DNA from: DASVFB01 sp963766345
GTDB lineage: Bacteria > Actinomycetota > Thermoleophilia > Gaiellales > Gaiellaceae
DNA length: 64,000 nucleotides
Direction: 5' to 3'
NCBI GenBank assembly: GCA_963766345.1
Contig: CAVXZL010000012.1
Location: forward strand, 62,001-126,000
Shown here piece by piece: positions 8,544-19,050 of this stretch; position 1 is the first letter of the stretch, and every line of letters starts with the position of its first letter. The position numbers and the translations under genes are program-made. Under the pieces are notes generated by a model. It made no database searches. It saw only the letters and a list, made by a program, of their open reading frames with translations, and was not told the DNA's origin.

Positions 8544-9098
8544 TCACCTCCTTCGCAATGGAGGTTCTGTGATCCTCGCGGACAGCTCGTCGGCCTTCTG
8601 CTCGAGCTCGTCGCGAGCCTCGCCGACATTGTCCCTCTGCTCGTGCCAGGCGCCGTTCACGTCCTCGCGGGCCTTTGCGAGGCGGTGGAAGACCGCGATT
8701 CGCTGGGTGCGGACGTCGGCAATCGCCGCCTCGGCCCGCTCGCGCGCATTCCCGTCTTTCGCCGCGGCCGTTGCCTGCAGCCGCTCGAGGTAGGTGTCCC
8801 AGCCGCGGAGCTCGTCCTCGACGGCTGCCGCGAACGTCGTCCACTCGTCGGAGACGTCTGCGACCACCGAGTTCTCGGCGACGGCGAGCCTCGTCTTCAG
8901 CTGCCCGAGCCTCTCGTCGACGTGGTCGCGCGCCCCGGGCGCCGTGACCATGACCGAAGCCTCTTCCCGGCGCAGCGCGTCGAGGTGGCGGCGGATTCGT
9001 GAGCTGTCCGGAGCGGCGCCGATCTGCGCGAATGCCTTGAGGCGGTCGATCCGGCGGCGGATCTCGGCGAGTTGGTCCTCGATCGTGGTCGTGCTCAT
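8544..9098 (-). CDS. Predicted coiled-coil protein of unknown function
   Basis: A 184-residue soluble protein, almost all charged amphipathic helix with heptad spacing (for example residues 5-60 and 110-175), no cysteines or catalytic motif. I do not recognise a family beyond a general resemblance to helical sheddable or apolipoprotein-like bundles. ATG at 9098 follows AGGAGG by eight bases. It is the first gene of the operon with the 48-residue membrane protein and DUF1003, and a SARP-type operator lies immediately upstream. The context suggests an envelope-stress function, which is inference. Confidence 0.8.
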   Translation of the reverse strand: MSTTTIEDQLAEIRRRIDRLKAFAQIGAAPDSSRIRRHLDALRREEASVMVTAPGARDHVDERLGQLKTRLAVAENSVVADVSDEWTTFAAAVEDELRGWDTYLERLQATAAAKDGNARERAEAAIADVRTQRIAVFHRLAKAREDVNGAWHEQRDNVGEARDELEQKADELSARITEPPLRRR

Positions 9099-9151
9099 GT
9101 TCGAGCCTCCTGTTGGTCTCATCTCTGACGCCATGCAGGCTCGCCGGCGTC

Positions 9152-9190
9152 GATGCCAGCGTTCTGCCACGCGCGGCGGCGCTTCTGCCA
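9152..9190 (-). promoter_or_regulatory. SARP-type operator, copy c (coiled-coil operon)
   Basis: Read toward the gene at 9098: TGGCAGA (9190-9184), TGGCAGA (9169-9163), TGGCATC (9158-9152), starts 21 and 11 bp apart. The distal box begins 3 bp past the stop codon of the SARP gene, so the operator occupies the short gap between the regulator and its likely target. The proximal box ends 53 bp before the ATG. Confidence 0.72.
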
Positions 9191-9193
9191 GCG

Positions 9194-12034
9194 CTAGGCG
9201 GGACGGGGCTCGGCGCGCCCGGTGAGCCCGCGCTCTGCCGCCGCGGCCGGGTTGCCGGCGAGCGCGACGAAGAGGCTCTCGCGCGCCTGGTGCGGCCGTT
9301 CGATCGTCGACCACTCGAGGACCTCCCGGTACAGGCGATCGGCTTCGTCCGCGTTTCCGGAGGCGGCGGCAACCCGCGCGAGGTGGACACGTGCCTGCGC
9401 CGCGACCAGCGTCGCCTGCGCTGTCTCGGCTGTCGCAAGCGCCTGCCGCTGAAGCTCTTCGGCCTCGCGCAGATCGCCGTTCGCGAGAGCGATCGCTCCG
9501 AGCCCGGCGAGAGCGAACGCCGCGTGATCGCCGAACCCGATTCGCCCGGCGAGCTCGTGCGCACGCCGGTACGCATCCGCCGCGGCCGCGTCCTCCCCAC
9601 GTCCTTCGGCCGCCCACGCTTCGAGCAGCAGCACCGGAGCGCGAAACGCGTCGTATCCGATCGCGTCCAAGTGACGGCGGGCGACCGAGACCGTAGCGGT
9701 GACGGTCGTGACGTCACCCGCGTGCGCCGCACCGATTGCGCGAATCAGGCTGCTCGCCGCGATGCCCCAGTCGTCTCCAGCCGCCTCGAACGCGGCGGCC
9801 GCATTGTCCGCCGTCGCAGCAGCACGTTCGACGTCGCCCGATTGCCCGAGGGCGAGCGAGAGCATCAGTTCCGCAAAGCCGCGCTGCCATGGTGCGGCCG
9901 TCGTGGCAAGCGAGACAGCAGCTTCGCCCGCCACGAGCGCGGGGTCGAGATCGAACTCCTCGGTTGCGATGTAGCAGAGGCCGCCGAGCTGCTCGATCCG
10001 CAATTCGACGGGGGCGTCGTCGTCCGTGGCAGCGACGGCGAGCTCGAGGAAGCGCCGTCCCTCGGAGACGCGGTCGGCCAGCGCGAAGTACCACGCCAGC
10101 GTGCCGAGCCGAACCGCGACGGCGGGATCGCGCGCGTCCCGCGCGTATGCGAGTGCAGCCCAGAGGTTGTCGTTCTCCAGCCCGAGGCGGTGCTGCCAAC
10201 GCAGCCATTCCGGTCCGCGCAGCTCGACGCGCGCCTCGTCGGCCAATGCCGCGAAGTGCTCGGCGTGCGCGCCGCGGGCGGCCGCGAGCCCGCCGCTCTC
10301 GGCGAGACGCTCGAGCACGTACTCGCGAACCGTGTCCAGCATGTCGTAGCGCGCGGCGCCACCGGTGAACGAGGCGGACACGATCGACTTGTCGACCAGC
10401 GCTGCGACGAGATACGCGACCGTCGCCTCGTTGAGGCCGTGGCTCGCTGCGAGCGCGACGAGCGACGACAGGGACGCACCGCCGCGGTGAACGGCCAGTT
10501 GCCGGAGCAGCGTCTTCTCGTCGGCGTGCAGGAGGTCGTAGCTCCATTCGACGAGCCCGAGGAGCGCGGTCCGCGCCGGGTCGGAGGTCGGGCTGTCACG
10601 CAGGAGAGCCGCCCGCCGCTCGAGCATCGAGACGAGCTCCGCGAGCCCGAGCACGTTCACGCGCGCGGCGGCGAGCTCGATCGCGAGCGGCAGTCCGTCG
10701 ACGCGCCGGGCGATCTCGGAAGCGAGCGCGACGGCCTCGGCGTCGGGCTCGAATCCGGGTCGCGCCGCGCGCGCTCGCTCGAGGAAAAGCTCGACGGCCG
10801 CTGCCTCGAGCGGCGCCACGGGGCGTCTCACCTCGCTCGCGACGTGGAGGGCTTCGCGGCTCGTCGCCACGATCCGTGCCCGGGGGCACTCCGCGAGCAG
10901 CGTCGAAGCGATTCGTGCTGCCTCGGCGAGCACGTGCTCGCACGCGTCGAGGACGACGAGCGCTTCCGCGTCTCGCAGCCTCGACGTCACGCGCGCGAGC
11001 GGATCGGCGCCGCGAACGTCGACGGCGTCTGCAAGGAGGCGGACGGCATCGTCCGCCTCTCCGGCCCGCGCGAAGTCGACGAGCCAGGTGCCGTCCGGGA
11101 ACTCGTCCTCGAGCGAGCGTGCCGTCTCGACCGCAAGCCGGCTCTTGCCGACGCCGGGCGGGCCGGTGAGCGTCACGAGGCGGTGCTCGTGCAGGAGCGC
11201 GGCGACCTCGCGGAGCTCCTCCTCGCGGCCGACGAACGACGTCGAAGTCGCGGGCAGATTGCCGCGGCGCCTGCGGGCGGCCGGGACCGCGGCGATCGCG
11301 GGGTCGTGCGCGAGGATCGCCTCCTGCAGGCGCCGGAGCTCCGGCCCGGGCTCGAGCCCCAGCTCGTCGGCGAGCACACTGCGCGCGTCCTGGAACGTCT
11401 CGAGCGCGTCCGCCTGGCGGCCGCTGCGGTAGAGCGCGAGCATCAGCTGGCCCCACAGCCGCTCCCGGAAGGGGTTGTCCGAAAGCGCCGAACGGAGGGC
11501 CGGTGCGAGCTCGCGCTGCTCGCCGAGCGCAAGCCTCACCTCGAAGTCCTCCTCGAGCGCGTCGACGCGCAGCGTCTCGAGCCGGCGCGCCTCGGCGCTG
11601 AACCAGGCCGTGCCGGTCAACCCCTGCAGCGCCGGGCCGCGCCAGAGAGCCAGCGCCGCCGTCACCGCGTCCGACGCGGCGGGGATGTCGCCGTCGCGCA
11701 GCGCGGAGCGCGTCTCGGCGAGCAACTCCTCGAAGCGGCTCGCGTCCACGCGCGCGTCCTTCAGCGCGTACCCGTCGGAGGAGCCGACGATCGACCCCTC
11801 CCCGAGCGTGGCGCGGAGGCGGGCGATGTGATGGTGGAGCGCGTTGCGCGGAGCCGCCGGGAGCTCCTCCCCCCAGAGGGCGTCGACGAGGCTGTCGACG
11901 TCCGCCACCCGGCCGCACCGGAGGGCAAGCATCGCCAGCAGGGCTTGACGCTTGGAGCCGCCGACGTCCGCGACGCTCCCGCCCGCGAGCACCTCGAACG
12001 GGCCGAGTAGCCGGATCTCAAGCAGCTCCTGCAT
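9194..12034 (-). CDS. SARP/AfsR-like regulator: OmpR-type HTH, BTAD, NB-ARC ATPase, TPR
   Basis: A 946-residue transcriptional activator. Residues about 4-95 are the OmpR/PhoB-type winged helix (LLGPFEV, SKRQALLAMLA, VDALWGE, LHHHIARLR). Residues about 97-245 are the bacterial transcriptional activation domain. Residues about 265-520 are an NB-ARC/STAND ATPase with Walker A GPPGVGKS at 291-298 and a VVLDACEH Walker B. The rest is TPR-like repeats. I use ATG 12034; a GTG directly before it has better spacing to GGAGG. SARPs bind heptameric direct repeats at 11/22-bp periods, and five such arrays surround this gene, so its targets are probably local. It ends 96 bases before the coiled-coil operon start and is divergent from ftsH. 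Confidence 0.92.
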   Translation of the reverse strand: MQELLEIRLLGPFEVLAGGSVADVGGSKRQALLAMLALRCGRVADVDSLVDALWGEELPAAPRNALHHHIARLRATLGEGSIVGSSDGYALKDARVDASRFEELLAETRSALRDGDIPAASDAVTAALALWRGPALQGLTGTAWFSAEARRLETLRVDALEEDFEVRLALGEQRELAPALRSALSDNPFRERLWGQLMLALYRSGRQADALETFQDARSVLADELGLEPGPELRRLQEAILAHDPAIAAVPAARRRRGNLPATSTSFVGREEELREVAALLHEHRLVTLTGPPGVGKSRLAVETARSLEDEFPDGTWLVDFARAGEADDAVRLLADAVDVRGADPLARVTSRLRDAEALVVLDACEHVLAEAARIASTLLAECPRARIVATSREALHVASEVRRPVAPLEAAAVELFLERARAARPGFEPDAEAVALASEIARRVDGLPLAIELAAARVNVLGLAELVSMLERRAALLRDSPTSDPARTALLGLVEWSYDLLHADEKTLLRQLAVHRGGASLSSLVALAASHGLNEATVAYLVAALVDKSIVSASFTGGAARYDMLDTVREYVLERLAESGGLAAARGAHAEHFAALADEARVELRGPEWLRWQHRLGLENDNLWAALAYARDARDPAVAVRLGTLAWYFALADRVSEGRRFLELAVAATDDDAPVELRIEQLGGLCYIATEEFDLDPALVAGEAAVSLATTAAPWQRGFAELMLSLALGQSGDVERAAATADNAAAAFEAAGDDWGIAASSLIRAIGAAHAGDVTTVTATVSVARRHLDAIGYDAFRAPVLLLEAWAAEGRGEDAAAADAYRRAHELAGRIGFGDHAAFALAGLGAIALANGDLREAEELQRQALATAETAQATLVAAQARVHLARVAAASGNADEADRLYREVLEWSTIERPHQARESLFVALAGNPAAAAERGLTGRAEPRPA

Positions 12035-12072
12035 CACGCTTCGCCTCCGCTGAGTCTCCCACGCTCGTGCGC

Positions 12073-12112
12073 TGGCATCCAGGGGACGGCGGTTGGCACT
12101 CGGCTTGGCAGC
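12073..12112 (+). promoter_or_regulatory. SARP-type operator, copy d (ftsH operon; divergent from SARP)
   Basis: On the plus strand: TGGCATC (12073-12079), TGGCACT (12094-12100), TGGCAGC (12106-12112), starts 21 and 12 bp apart. It faces ftsH, with the proximal box ending 45 bp before the ATG at 12158, the same position as in the other copies. It also lies 39 bp upstream of the SARP start on the other strand, so the regulator could control itself from here. The 12-bp rather than 11-bp spacing is unique among the five; a one-base insertion would explain it. Confidence 0.68.
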
Positions 12113-12157
12113 GCCCGGGCTCACGCTCCTCTCGATCCCACGACGAAGGAGATTTCA

Positions 12158-14073
<1,916 letters not shown>

Positions 14074-14077
<4 letters not shown>

Positions 14078-14706
14078 AGCTCGCCGTCCTCGGAGCGACA
14101 GGCACGGTAGGGCGCGAACTCGTCACGCAGGCGCTCGCCGCGGGCCACGATGTGACGGCGCTCGTCCGCGAGCAGCTGCAACCGGACGAGATCGACGGCC
14201 GCGTTGCGCTCGTCGTCGGCGACGCGATGAACGTCGATGCGGTGAACCGCCTCGTGGAAAGCAGCGACGCCGTCGTGAGCGCGCTCGGCCACGTGAACGG
14301 CGCGCCGGACGACCTCCTCGCATGCACGAGCGCGAACCTCATCACGTCGATGCGCGCCGACGGCGTCGACCGGCTCGTCGTCCTCTCGTCGCCCGCGGTC
14401 GACGACCCGGAGGACCGGCCCGGCCTCTTCTACCGGGCCGCACGCGTCCTCCTCCGCATCCTGATGCCGAAGGTCGTGCACGACCACCGCGCGCAGGCGC
14501 GCCTGATCGAGGAGAGCGGCCTCGCGTGGACGATCGTCCGCGGGCCGCTCCTCTTCACCGACGGCCCGCACACCGGCCGCTACCACGCAGGCGCGATCAG
14601 GCGCGACAGCGGCTCCCGGATCTCCCGCGCCGACCTCGCCGACTTCATGCTCGCGACCGCGACCAACGGCGGCTTCATCCGGATGACACCGCTGGTGAGC
14701 GAGTAG
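14074..14706 (+). CDS. NAD(P)-binding atypical SDR (NAD(P)H azoreductase/NmrA-like)
   Basis: A 210-residue Rossmann protein beginning MKLAVLGATGTVGRELV, with the GxTGxxG dinucleotide motif at residues 7-13, a VVSALGHV strand and a C-terminal SRISRADLADFMLAT segment typical of biliverdin-reductase-B/azoreductase-like atypical SDRs. The Tyr-x-x-x-Lys pair of classical SDRs is not visible. The ATG overlaps the ftsH stop by four bases, so it is second in an operon of five genes ending at 17292. The substrate is unknown. Confidence 0.85.
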
Positions 14707-14714
14707 GCGCGACG

Positions 14715-15428
14715 ATGCTGCCGCTCTCCGACGGACTCCGCCCGCGTCGCTTCCCGATCGTCAACGTCGCGCTGATCGGGGCGAACTTCGCGGTCTGGAT
14801 CTTCTATGAGCTGCCGCAGCTCGGCACCGCCGTCTACCACGCCTCGTTCTATGCGTGCACGGTCGACAACGCATGCCGCGGCCCCGAGCCGTGGGGGATC
14901 AGCTGGCTCACCGCGATGTTCATGCACGGAAGCTGGGACCACCTCCTCGGCAACATGCTCTTCCTCGCCATCTTCGGCAAGAACGTCGAGGACGCGTTCG
15001 GCCACCTCCGCTACCTCGCCTTCTACGTCGCCGGCGGCTTCGCCGCGACGATGGCGCAGGCGGCGGTGACGCTGCTCTTCGGAACCGACGCGGCCGCGCG
15101 CGTTCCGAACCTCGGGGCGAGCGGCGCGATCGCAGCCGTGCTCGGCGCGTTCATCGTCCTCTATCCCGCCGCACGGATCCGGACGCTGGTGCTGATCTTC
15201 TTCGTGAAGATCCCGGCCTGGGTCTACCTCGGCGGCTGGTTCCTCTACCAGCTCGCCGAGGCGCACCTCGGCCTGACATCTGCGTCGGCGAACGGCGGCG
15301 GCGTCGCGTTCTTCGCACACGTCGGCGGCTTCGTCTTCGGCGCCGCAGTCACCGTGGCGCTGCTCAATGCGAGGCGCGTCGTTCCGCAGAGCATCTCCCA
15401 ACGCCGGCCCGCAGTGGGAATCCTGTGA
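14715..15428 (+). CDS. Rhomboid family intramembrane serine protease
   Basis: A 237-residue six- or seven-helix membrane protein. The catalytic serine is in GASGAIAAVLGAF and the histidine in FFAHVGGFVFG; the N-terminal HGSWDHLLGNMLFL motif (HxxxxHLLGNM) and an L1-loop insertion rich in Cys and acidic residues between the first helices are typical. It cleaves substrates within the membrane; here its partner may be FtsH, encoded two genes upstream, since both act in membrane protein quality control (inference). The ATG is nine bases after the preceding stop and lacks a strong ribosome binding site, relying on coupling. Confidence 0.9.
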   Translation: MLPLSDGLRPRRFPIVNVALIGANFAVWIFYELPQLGTAVYHASFYACTVDNACRGPEPWGISWLTAMFMHGSWDHLLGNMLFLAIFGKNVEDAFGHLRYLAFYVAGGFAATMAQAAVTLLFGTDAAARVPNLGASGAIAAVLGAFIVLYPAARIRTLVLIFFVKIPAWVYLGGWFLYQLAEAHLGLTSASANGGGVAFFAHVGGFVFGAAVTVALLNARRVVPQSISQRRPAVGIL

Positions 15429-16456
15429 GCTCCGACGGCGACCTCACCCTGCGCGTCGCCAAGGCAACCGCGGCAGCGCTCGCGGTCGTGGCGCTCGCAG
15501 TCGGGATCTGGCAGGTGCGGAGCGTCCTCATCCTTCTGCTCCTGGCACTCACGTTCGCGGCCGCGATCCGGCCGGGCGTCGACTGGCTCGGCCGCCACCG
15601 CGTCCCGCAGTCGGTCGCGATCCTCCTCCACCTCCTCGTCATAGGCGGAGTCGTCGCGGTGCTGCTCTGGATCGCGGTGCCGCCGGCGCTGCACCAGATC
15701 GGGCATGCGCTCGGCCACAACCCGGGTCAGGCGTCAGGAGTCCGGGGAGGCGTGCTCGTGTGGCTCCAGCAGCACCTCCACCAGCTTCCGACCGGCACTG
15801 AGCTCGTCCACCCGGTCGCGACCTACGGGCACAAGGCCGGCGAGGCGGTCGTTGCGATCTTCTTCGTACTCGCGGCCACGTGGTATTGCGTCTCGGAGCG
15901 AGACTCGATCATCAACCTGCTCACCGCGCTCGCACCGGAGTCGAAGCGCGACACCGCCCGCGAGACCTACCTCGCGCTCGACCGCCGCCTCGGCGCCTAC
16001 ACGCGGCTTCGCTTCCTGATGGTGTTCGCGGTCGGCGCCGTGCTCTCGACCGGCTTCTACTTCATCGGCCTCGATTACTGGCTGCTCGTCGGCGCCTTCG
16101 TCGGGCTGATCGAGATCGTGCCCGTGATCGGACCCGTCGTCGGGTCGATCCTCGTCCTCACGGTCGGCCTCCCCCAGTCGCTCCACGTCGCCGGGCTCGC
16201 GCTGCTCTGGCTCATCGTCGTCCGGGAGTTCCAGAGCTACGTCGTCAACCCGCACATCGGGCAGACGATCGGGCTCTCGCCACTCGTCACGCTCCTGTCG
16301 GTCGCCGTCGTCGGCGTGCTCTTCGGCGGCTTCGCGGTCGTTCTCGCAGTGCCGTTCACGTCGGCGGTTGCGACACTCATCGACGTGCTCGTGCTCGGTC
16401 ACGACCCGCCGACTGCTGAACCGCGGCGCTCGCTCCGGCTGACGCGCTCCGGATGA
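15425..16456 (+). CDS. AI-2E/PerM family membrane transporter
   Basis: A 343-residue member of the AI-2E family and paralogue of the genes at 4322 and 62916. Two N-terminal helix pairs, a soluble segment of about residues 95-140, and the conserved C-terminal block (LIEIVPVIGPVVGSI, VVREFQSYVVNPHIGQTIGLSPLV). The GTG start overlaps the rhomboid stop (GTGA) and its own stop overlaps the lipid-kinase start (ATGA). Substrate cannot be deduced. Confidence 0.88.
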   Translation: MSSDGDLTLRVAKATAAALAVVALAVGIWQVRSVLILLLLALTFAAAIRPGVDWLGRHRVPQSVAILLHLLVIGGVVAVLLWIAVPPALHQIGHALGHNPGQASGVRGGVLVWLQQHLHQLPTGTELVHPVATYGHKAGEAVVAIFFVLAATWYCVSERDSIINLLTALAPESKRDTARETYLALDRRLGAYTRLRFLMVFAVGAVLSTGFYFIGLDYWLLVGAFVGLIEIVPVIGPVVGSILVLTVGLPQSLHVAGLALLWLIVVREFQSYVVNPHIGQTIGLSPLVTLLSVAVVGVLFGGFAVVLAVPFTSAVATLIDVLVLGHDPPTAEPRRSLRLTRSG

Positions 16457-17292
16457 CGTCGCCGCAGCGGCCCGTGCTCTTCCTCAACCCGCGCTCCGGC
16501 GGCGGCAAGGCCGCGCGTGCGGGGCTGGCCGACCGCGCGCGGGAACGCGGCATCGACGTGGTCGCCCTGCGCCCGGAGCAAGACCTTGCGTCGCTGGTCG
16601 GGGACGCCGTGGCCGAAGGCGCCGACGCGCTCGGCGTGGCCGGCGGCGACGGTTCACTGGCAATCGTCGCCTCGGCTGCGCTTGCACACGAGCTTCCGTT
16701 CGTCTGCGTTCCCGCCGGCACGCGCAACCACTTCGCGCTCGACCTCGGCCTCGATCGCAGCGACCTGGTCGGCGCGCTCGACGCGTTCACGGACGGCGTC
16801 GAGCGCCTCATCGACGTGGCGGAGGTGAACGGCCGCGTCTTTCTCAACAACGTCTCGCTCGGGATCTACGGCGACGCGGTCAGCCGGCCGACCTACCGCG
16901 ACGCCAAGGCGCGCACGCTCCTGGAAACCGCCGCGCAGGTGCTAGGGCCGGGTGCCGCGACGGTCGACTTGCAACTGGTGAACGACGAAGGCCGCTCGCA
17001 CCGGAATCCCGCCGTCGTGCTCGTGTCGAACAACCCCTATTCGCTCGAGCCGCCGCATGCACCGGGTACCCGCGCCAGGCTCGACGGCGGGCAGCTCGGG
17101 ATCCTCGTCCTCGACGAAGCGCGCCCCGGTCAGCCTCCGGGACGGACGTGGACCGCGACGCATTTCGAGGTGACCGGCCCCGCACCGGTGCACGCCGGCG
17201 TCGACGGCGAGGCGGTCGACCTCACGCCGCCGCTCCGATTCGTCATCCGGCACAACGCACTTCGAGTGAGGGTCCCCTCGAGCCGCGCCTGA
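16453..17292 (+). CDS. Diacylglycerol/lipid kinase family protein
   Basis: A 279-residue DAGK catalytic-domain protein that would phosphorylate a lipid such as diacylglycerol with ATP. The nucleotide-binding motif GGDGSLAIVAS is at about residues 64-74, preceded by LFLNPRSGGGKA; the C-terminal DGEAVDLTPPLRF strand is typical. It is coupled to the transporter upstream (ATGA) and ends the ftsH operon. The GTR segment before the kinase (PAGTRNHFALDLGL) matches the family. Which lipid is used is not visible from sequence. Confidence 0.9.
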   Translation: MTSPQRPVLFLNPRSGGGKAARAGLADRARERGIDVVALRPEQDLASLVGDAVAEGADALGVAGGDGSLAIVASAALAHELPFVCVPAGTRNHFALDLGLDRSDLVGALDAFTDGVERLIDVAEVNGRVFLNNVSLGIYGDAVSRPTYRDAKARTLLETAAQVLGPGAATVDLQLVNDEGRSHRNPAVVLVSNNPYSLEPPHAPGTRARLDGGQLGILVLDEARPGQPPGRTWTATHFEVTGPAPVHAGVDGEAVDLTPPLRFVIRHNALRVRVPSSRA

Positions 17293-17297
17293 ACGAC

Positions 17298-17329
17298 GAA
17301 GCCCGCCGACCTCTCGGGCGGCGGGCTTC
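17298..17329. terminator. Bidirectional hairpin between convergent genes
   Basis: Inverted repeat GAAGCCCGCCG and CGGCGGGCTTC with a 10-base loop, between the lipid-kinase stop (17292) and the stop of the DUF1269 gene (17355, other strand). It probably ends transcription from both sides. Confidence 0.7.
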
Positions 17330-17354
17330 GAGCACCGGCAGACGGTGCGCCTCG

Positions 17355-17960
17355 TCAGGAGACGTGGAGCTTCTCCTTCAGCTTGCCCTTGCGCTCGTCG
17401 AGGCCGGCGTGGAACTCGGCCTTGCGCTGCTCGCGCAACGTGCGCCGCGCTTCGTGTGCGGCCGCCTCGGCGGCGTCCTCCGCCGCCTCGAGCTCGCCCA
17501 TGACGTCGGCGGTCGAGCGACGGGTGACCTCGCCACCCAGCTCGTACATCTCCGCGTCGATGACCTCGACCACGGGCTCCTCCACCTCGGCGATCACTGC
17601 GGTCGAGCCCGGCGGGATCGCCCGGCCGAGCACCGTGAGCGCCTCGTCGGAGGTGACGGCGTGATCGACGTCGAACGCGCCGCCGATCATTGCGCCGGTG
17701 CCCCAGCCGACCAGCAGGCCGACAGGCCCGCCGAGCACGCCGACGAGCATCCCGATCAGCGAGCCGCCCGCCGTCCCGGCGAGGCCGACGTTGTCGGCGC
17801 TCTCGGGGATCGTCAGCTCGCCCTCGGGCCCGCGCTCGACGACCGCCGCCGACTCGAGCCCGATCCGGCCCTGGGCACTGCACTCCTTGAGCACGCTCAG
17901 CGCCTGGTAGGCCTTGCTCGGCTCCGTGAACCGAACGACCACCACGTTTTCCTGAGTCAT
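17355..17960 (-). CDS. DUF1269 family protein with glycine-rich membrane segment
   Basis: A 201-residue protein. The N-terminal half is a beta-alpha-beta-like domain, the middle has a Gly-rich stretch (GLAGTAGGSLIGMLVGVLGG and following) that resembles a gly-zipper membrane insertion, and the C-terminal 60 residues are charged coiled coil. ATG 17960 is five bases after AAAGGAG; a GTG six bases upstream would overlap that site. The family is found with stress genes, but its role is unknown. A SARP-type operator lies 51 bp upstream, which ties it to the 7-12 kb genes even though it is 6 kb away. Confidence 0.85.
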   Translation of the reverse strand: MTQENVVVVRFTEPSKAYQALSVLKECSAQGRIGLESAAVVERGPEGELTIPESADNVGLAGTAGGSLIGMLVGVLGGPVGLLVGWGTGAMIGGAFDVDHAVTSDEALTVLGRAIPPGSTAVIAEVEEPVVEVIDAEMYELGGEVTRRSTADVMGELEAAEDAAEAAAHEARRTLREQRKAEFHAGLDERKGKLKEKLHVS

Positions 17961-18011
17961 TGCCACTCCTTTCGGTCGAACATCGATGACGACAGCAATC
18001 TGTCGCGCGTC

Positions 18012-18050
18012 GATGCCAAACCGATGCCACGCCGCCCCGCGTCGCTGCCG
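18012..18050 (-). promoter_or_regulatory. SARP-type operator, copy e (DUF1269)
   Basis: Read toward the DUF1269 gene: CGGCAGC (18050-18044), TGGCATC (18029-18023), TGGCATC (18018-18012), starts 21 and 11 bp apart. The proximal box ends 51 bp before the ATG at 17960, and, as in copies b and c, it is followed by CGACG. It is the only copy outside the 7-12 kb block. Confidence 0.72.
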
Positions 18051-18144
18051 CGCCCAACAGCCCTCGTTCTTGCGGCGTGCGGCGCGCGGTCGCTCTCAGC
18101 GAGCGCAGAACTCGTGGCCCTGTCGTACGAGAGCTTCTCATCGG

Positions 18145-18450
18145 CTACTGGAGCCAGGGTTGCAGCAGTGCTTCGATCGCCTTGCACCCTCGCGGCAGCT
18201 CGAGTCGTCCCTGCACACGCTTGTCGTGGACGACGAGGAGCGCGGGTGAGGCCCGAACGCGGAAGCGCTCGACAAGCTTGGGGTGTGCGCGGACGTCGAT
18301 CCGGCGGATGGCGACCGTGTCGTGGTTGCGGCGCTGCTGCAGCACCTGCGCGAGGAAGCCTTCGACACGGCGAGCGCGACCGTCGGTCGGGTCGTAGAAG
18401 AAGAGCAGCTGCGGCCGTGTCTGAATCGATGCTTGGTCGACGGCGCTCAT
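18145..18450 (-). CDS. Thioredoxin-fold protein lacking the CxxC motif
   Basis: A 101-residue protein with a thioredoxin-like pattern: strand LLFFYDPTDG, helix, strand VAIRRIDVRAHPKLVERFRV, then ASPALLVVHDKRV and a terminal helix. The active-site CxxC is replaced by PTDGRA, so a redox role is unlikely; it may be a binding or chaperone form. The ATG at 18450 overlaps the TGA of the upstream CEC-motif gene (ATGA), which supports this start despite a weak ribosome binding site. The proline of the cis-Pro loop is retained (RASPALLV). Confidence 0.7.
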   Translation of the reverse strand: MSAVDQASIQTRPQLLFFYDPTDGRARRVEGFLAQVLQQRRNHDTVAIRRIDVRAHPKLVERFRVRASPALLVVHDKRVQGRLELPRGCKAIEALLQPWLQ

Positions 18451-18806
18451 CGCGACATCCGACTCTCGGTCGTTCGAGTTCTCGTGCGCGGCCGTTGTGA
18501 CCGCGTGGACGCTCTGTTCCGGACGAACAGGCAGTCGCCGCGTCGTGCCAGGACTTGCTGGGTCTTCGCGTCCTCGTGCCCGGCGAGGACGATGGAACAG
18601 GTTTGTTCGGAGCGAACCCGCGCGTACTCCTCCAACGAGAGCGCGATCGTGGCGCCGCACTGGATGCGCGGACACTCACAGTCGAACCGCGGGATCGAGG
18701 TGTCGCGCTCGTGTGAAAGCTCGGCCACGTGATCGTTGATCTCGCGGAAGAACGACTGCGTCCGCTGCGCGTCAGTGCGTCGTAGCTCGAACGATGGGGC
18801 GGCCAT
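18447..18806 (-). CDS. CEC-motif protein, paralogue 1 (unknown function)
   Basis: A 119-residue protein with the motif DCECPRIQCGATIALSLEEY followed by VRSEQTCSIVLAGHED. The three closely spaced cysteines resemble a metal- or thiol-binding site. A related protein is encoded at 19835 in the opposite direction. The C-terminal 30 residues are Arg-rich and not shared. ATG 18806 follows GAGGAGG by seven bases. Upstream lies a 244-base gap shared with the divergent ANTAR gene. Function unknown. Confidence 0.78.
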   Translation of the reverse strand: MAAPSFELRRTDAQRTQSFFREINDHVAELSHERDTSIPRFDCECPRIQCGATIALSLEEYARVRSEQTCSIVLAGHEDAKTQQVLARRGDCLFVRNRASTRSQRPRTRTRTTESRMSR

Positions 18807-19050
18807 CCCGGTCCTCCTCGACGTCGATTGTCGTCTGGCCGGGAGGACGCCTCAGATACTCGGCAGAGCGGCTCTGGACTCATGAGGGGCACAAAAGGAA
18901 CCGCCTCGGCCCGTCCAGCATAGCCCCGATCTTCGTTTTGCGAGGATCGCCGGGCTAGACTGCGCCCGCGGGCCGCGGATCGAGCCCGGTCCCGGCCGCG
19001 GCAATCGATCACCACGGCGCCGTGCTCCGGACGCGCCCGAGGGGACGCAG

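Noticed and set aside
12093..12112. Sigma-54-like element (TTGGCAC, then TTGGCA)
   Set aside because: The spacing fits -24/-12 loosely, but -12 should be TTGC, actinobacteria lack sigma-54, and the same boxes recur in SARP-like arrays.
14715..14730. A longer rhomboid N-terminus reaching back to 13896
   Set aside because: That frame overlaps ftsH and the SDR gene and is Arg-rich shadow sequence.
18807..19050. Promoter assignment for the ANTAR gene (TAGACT near 18955)
   Set aside because: No -35 with a suitable spacing, so I did not annotate it.
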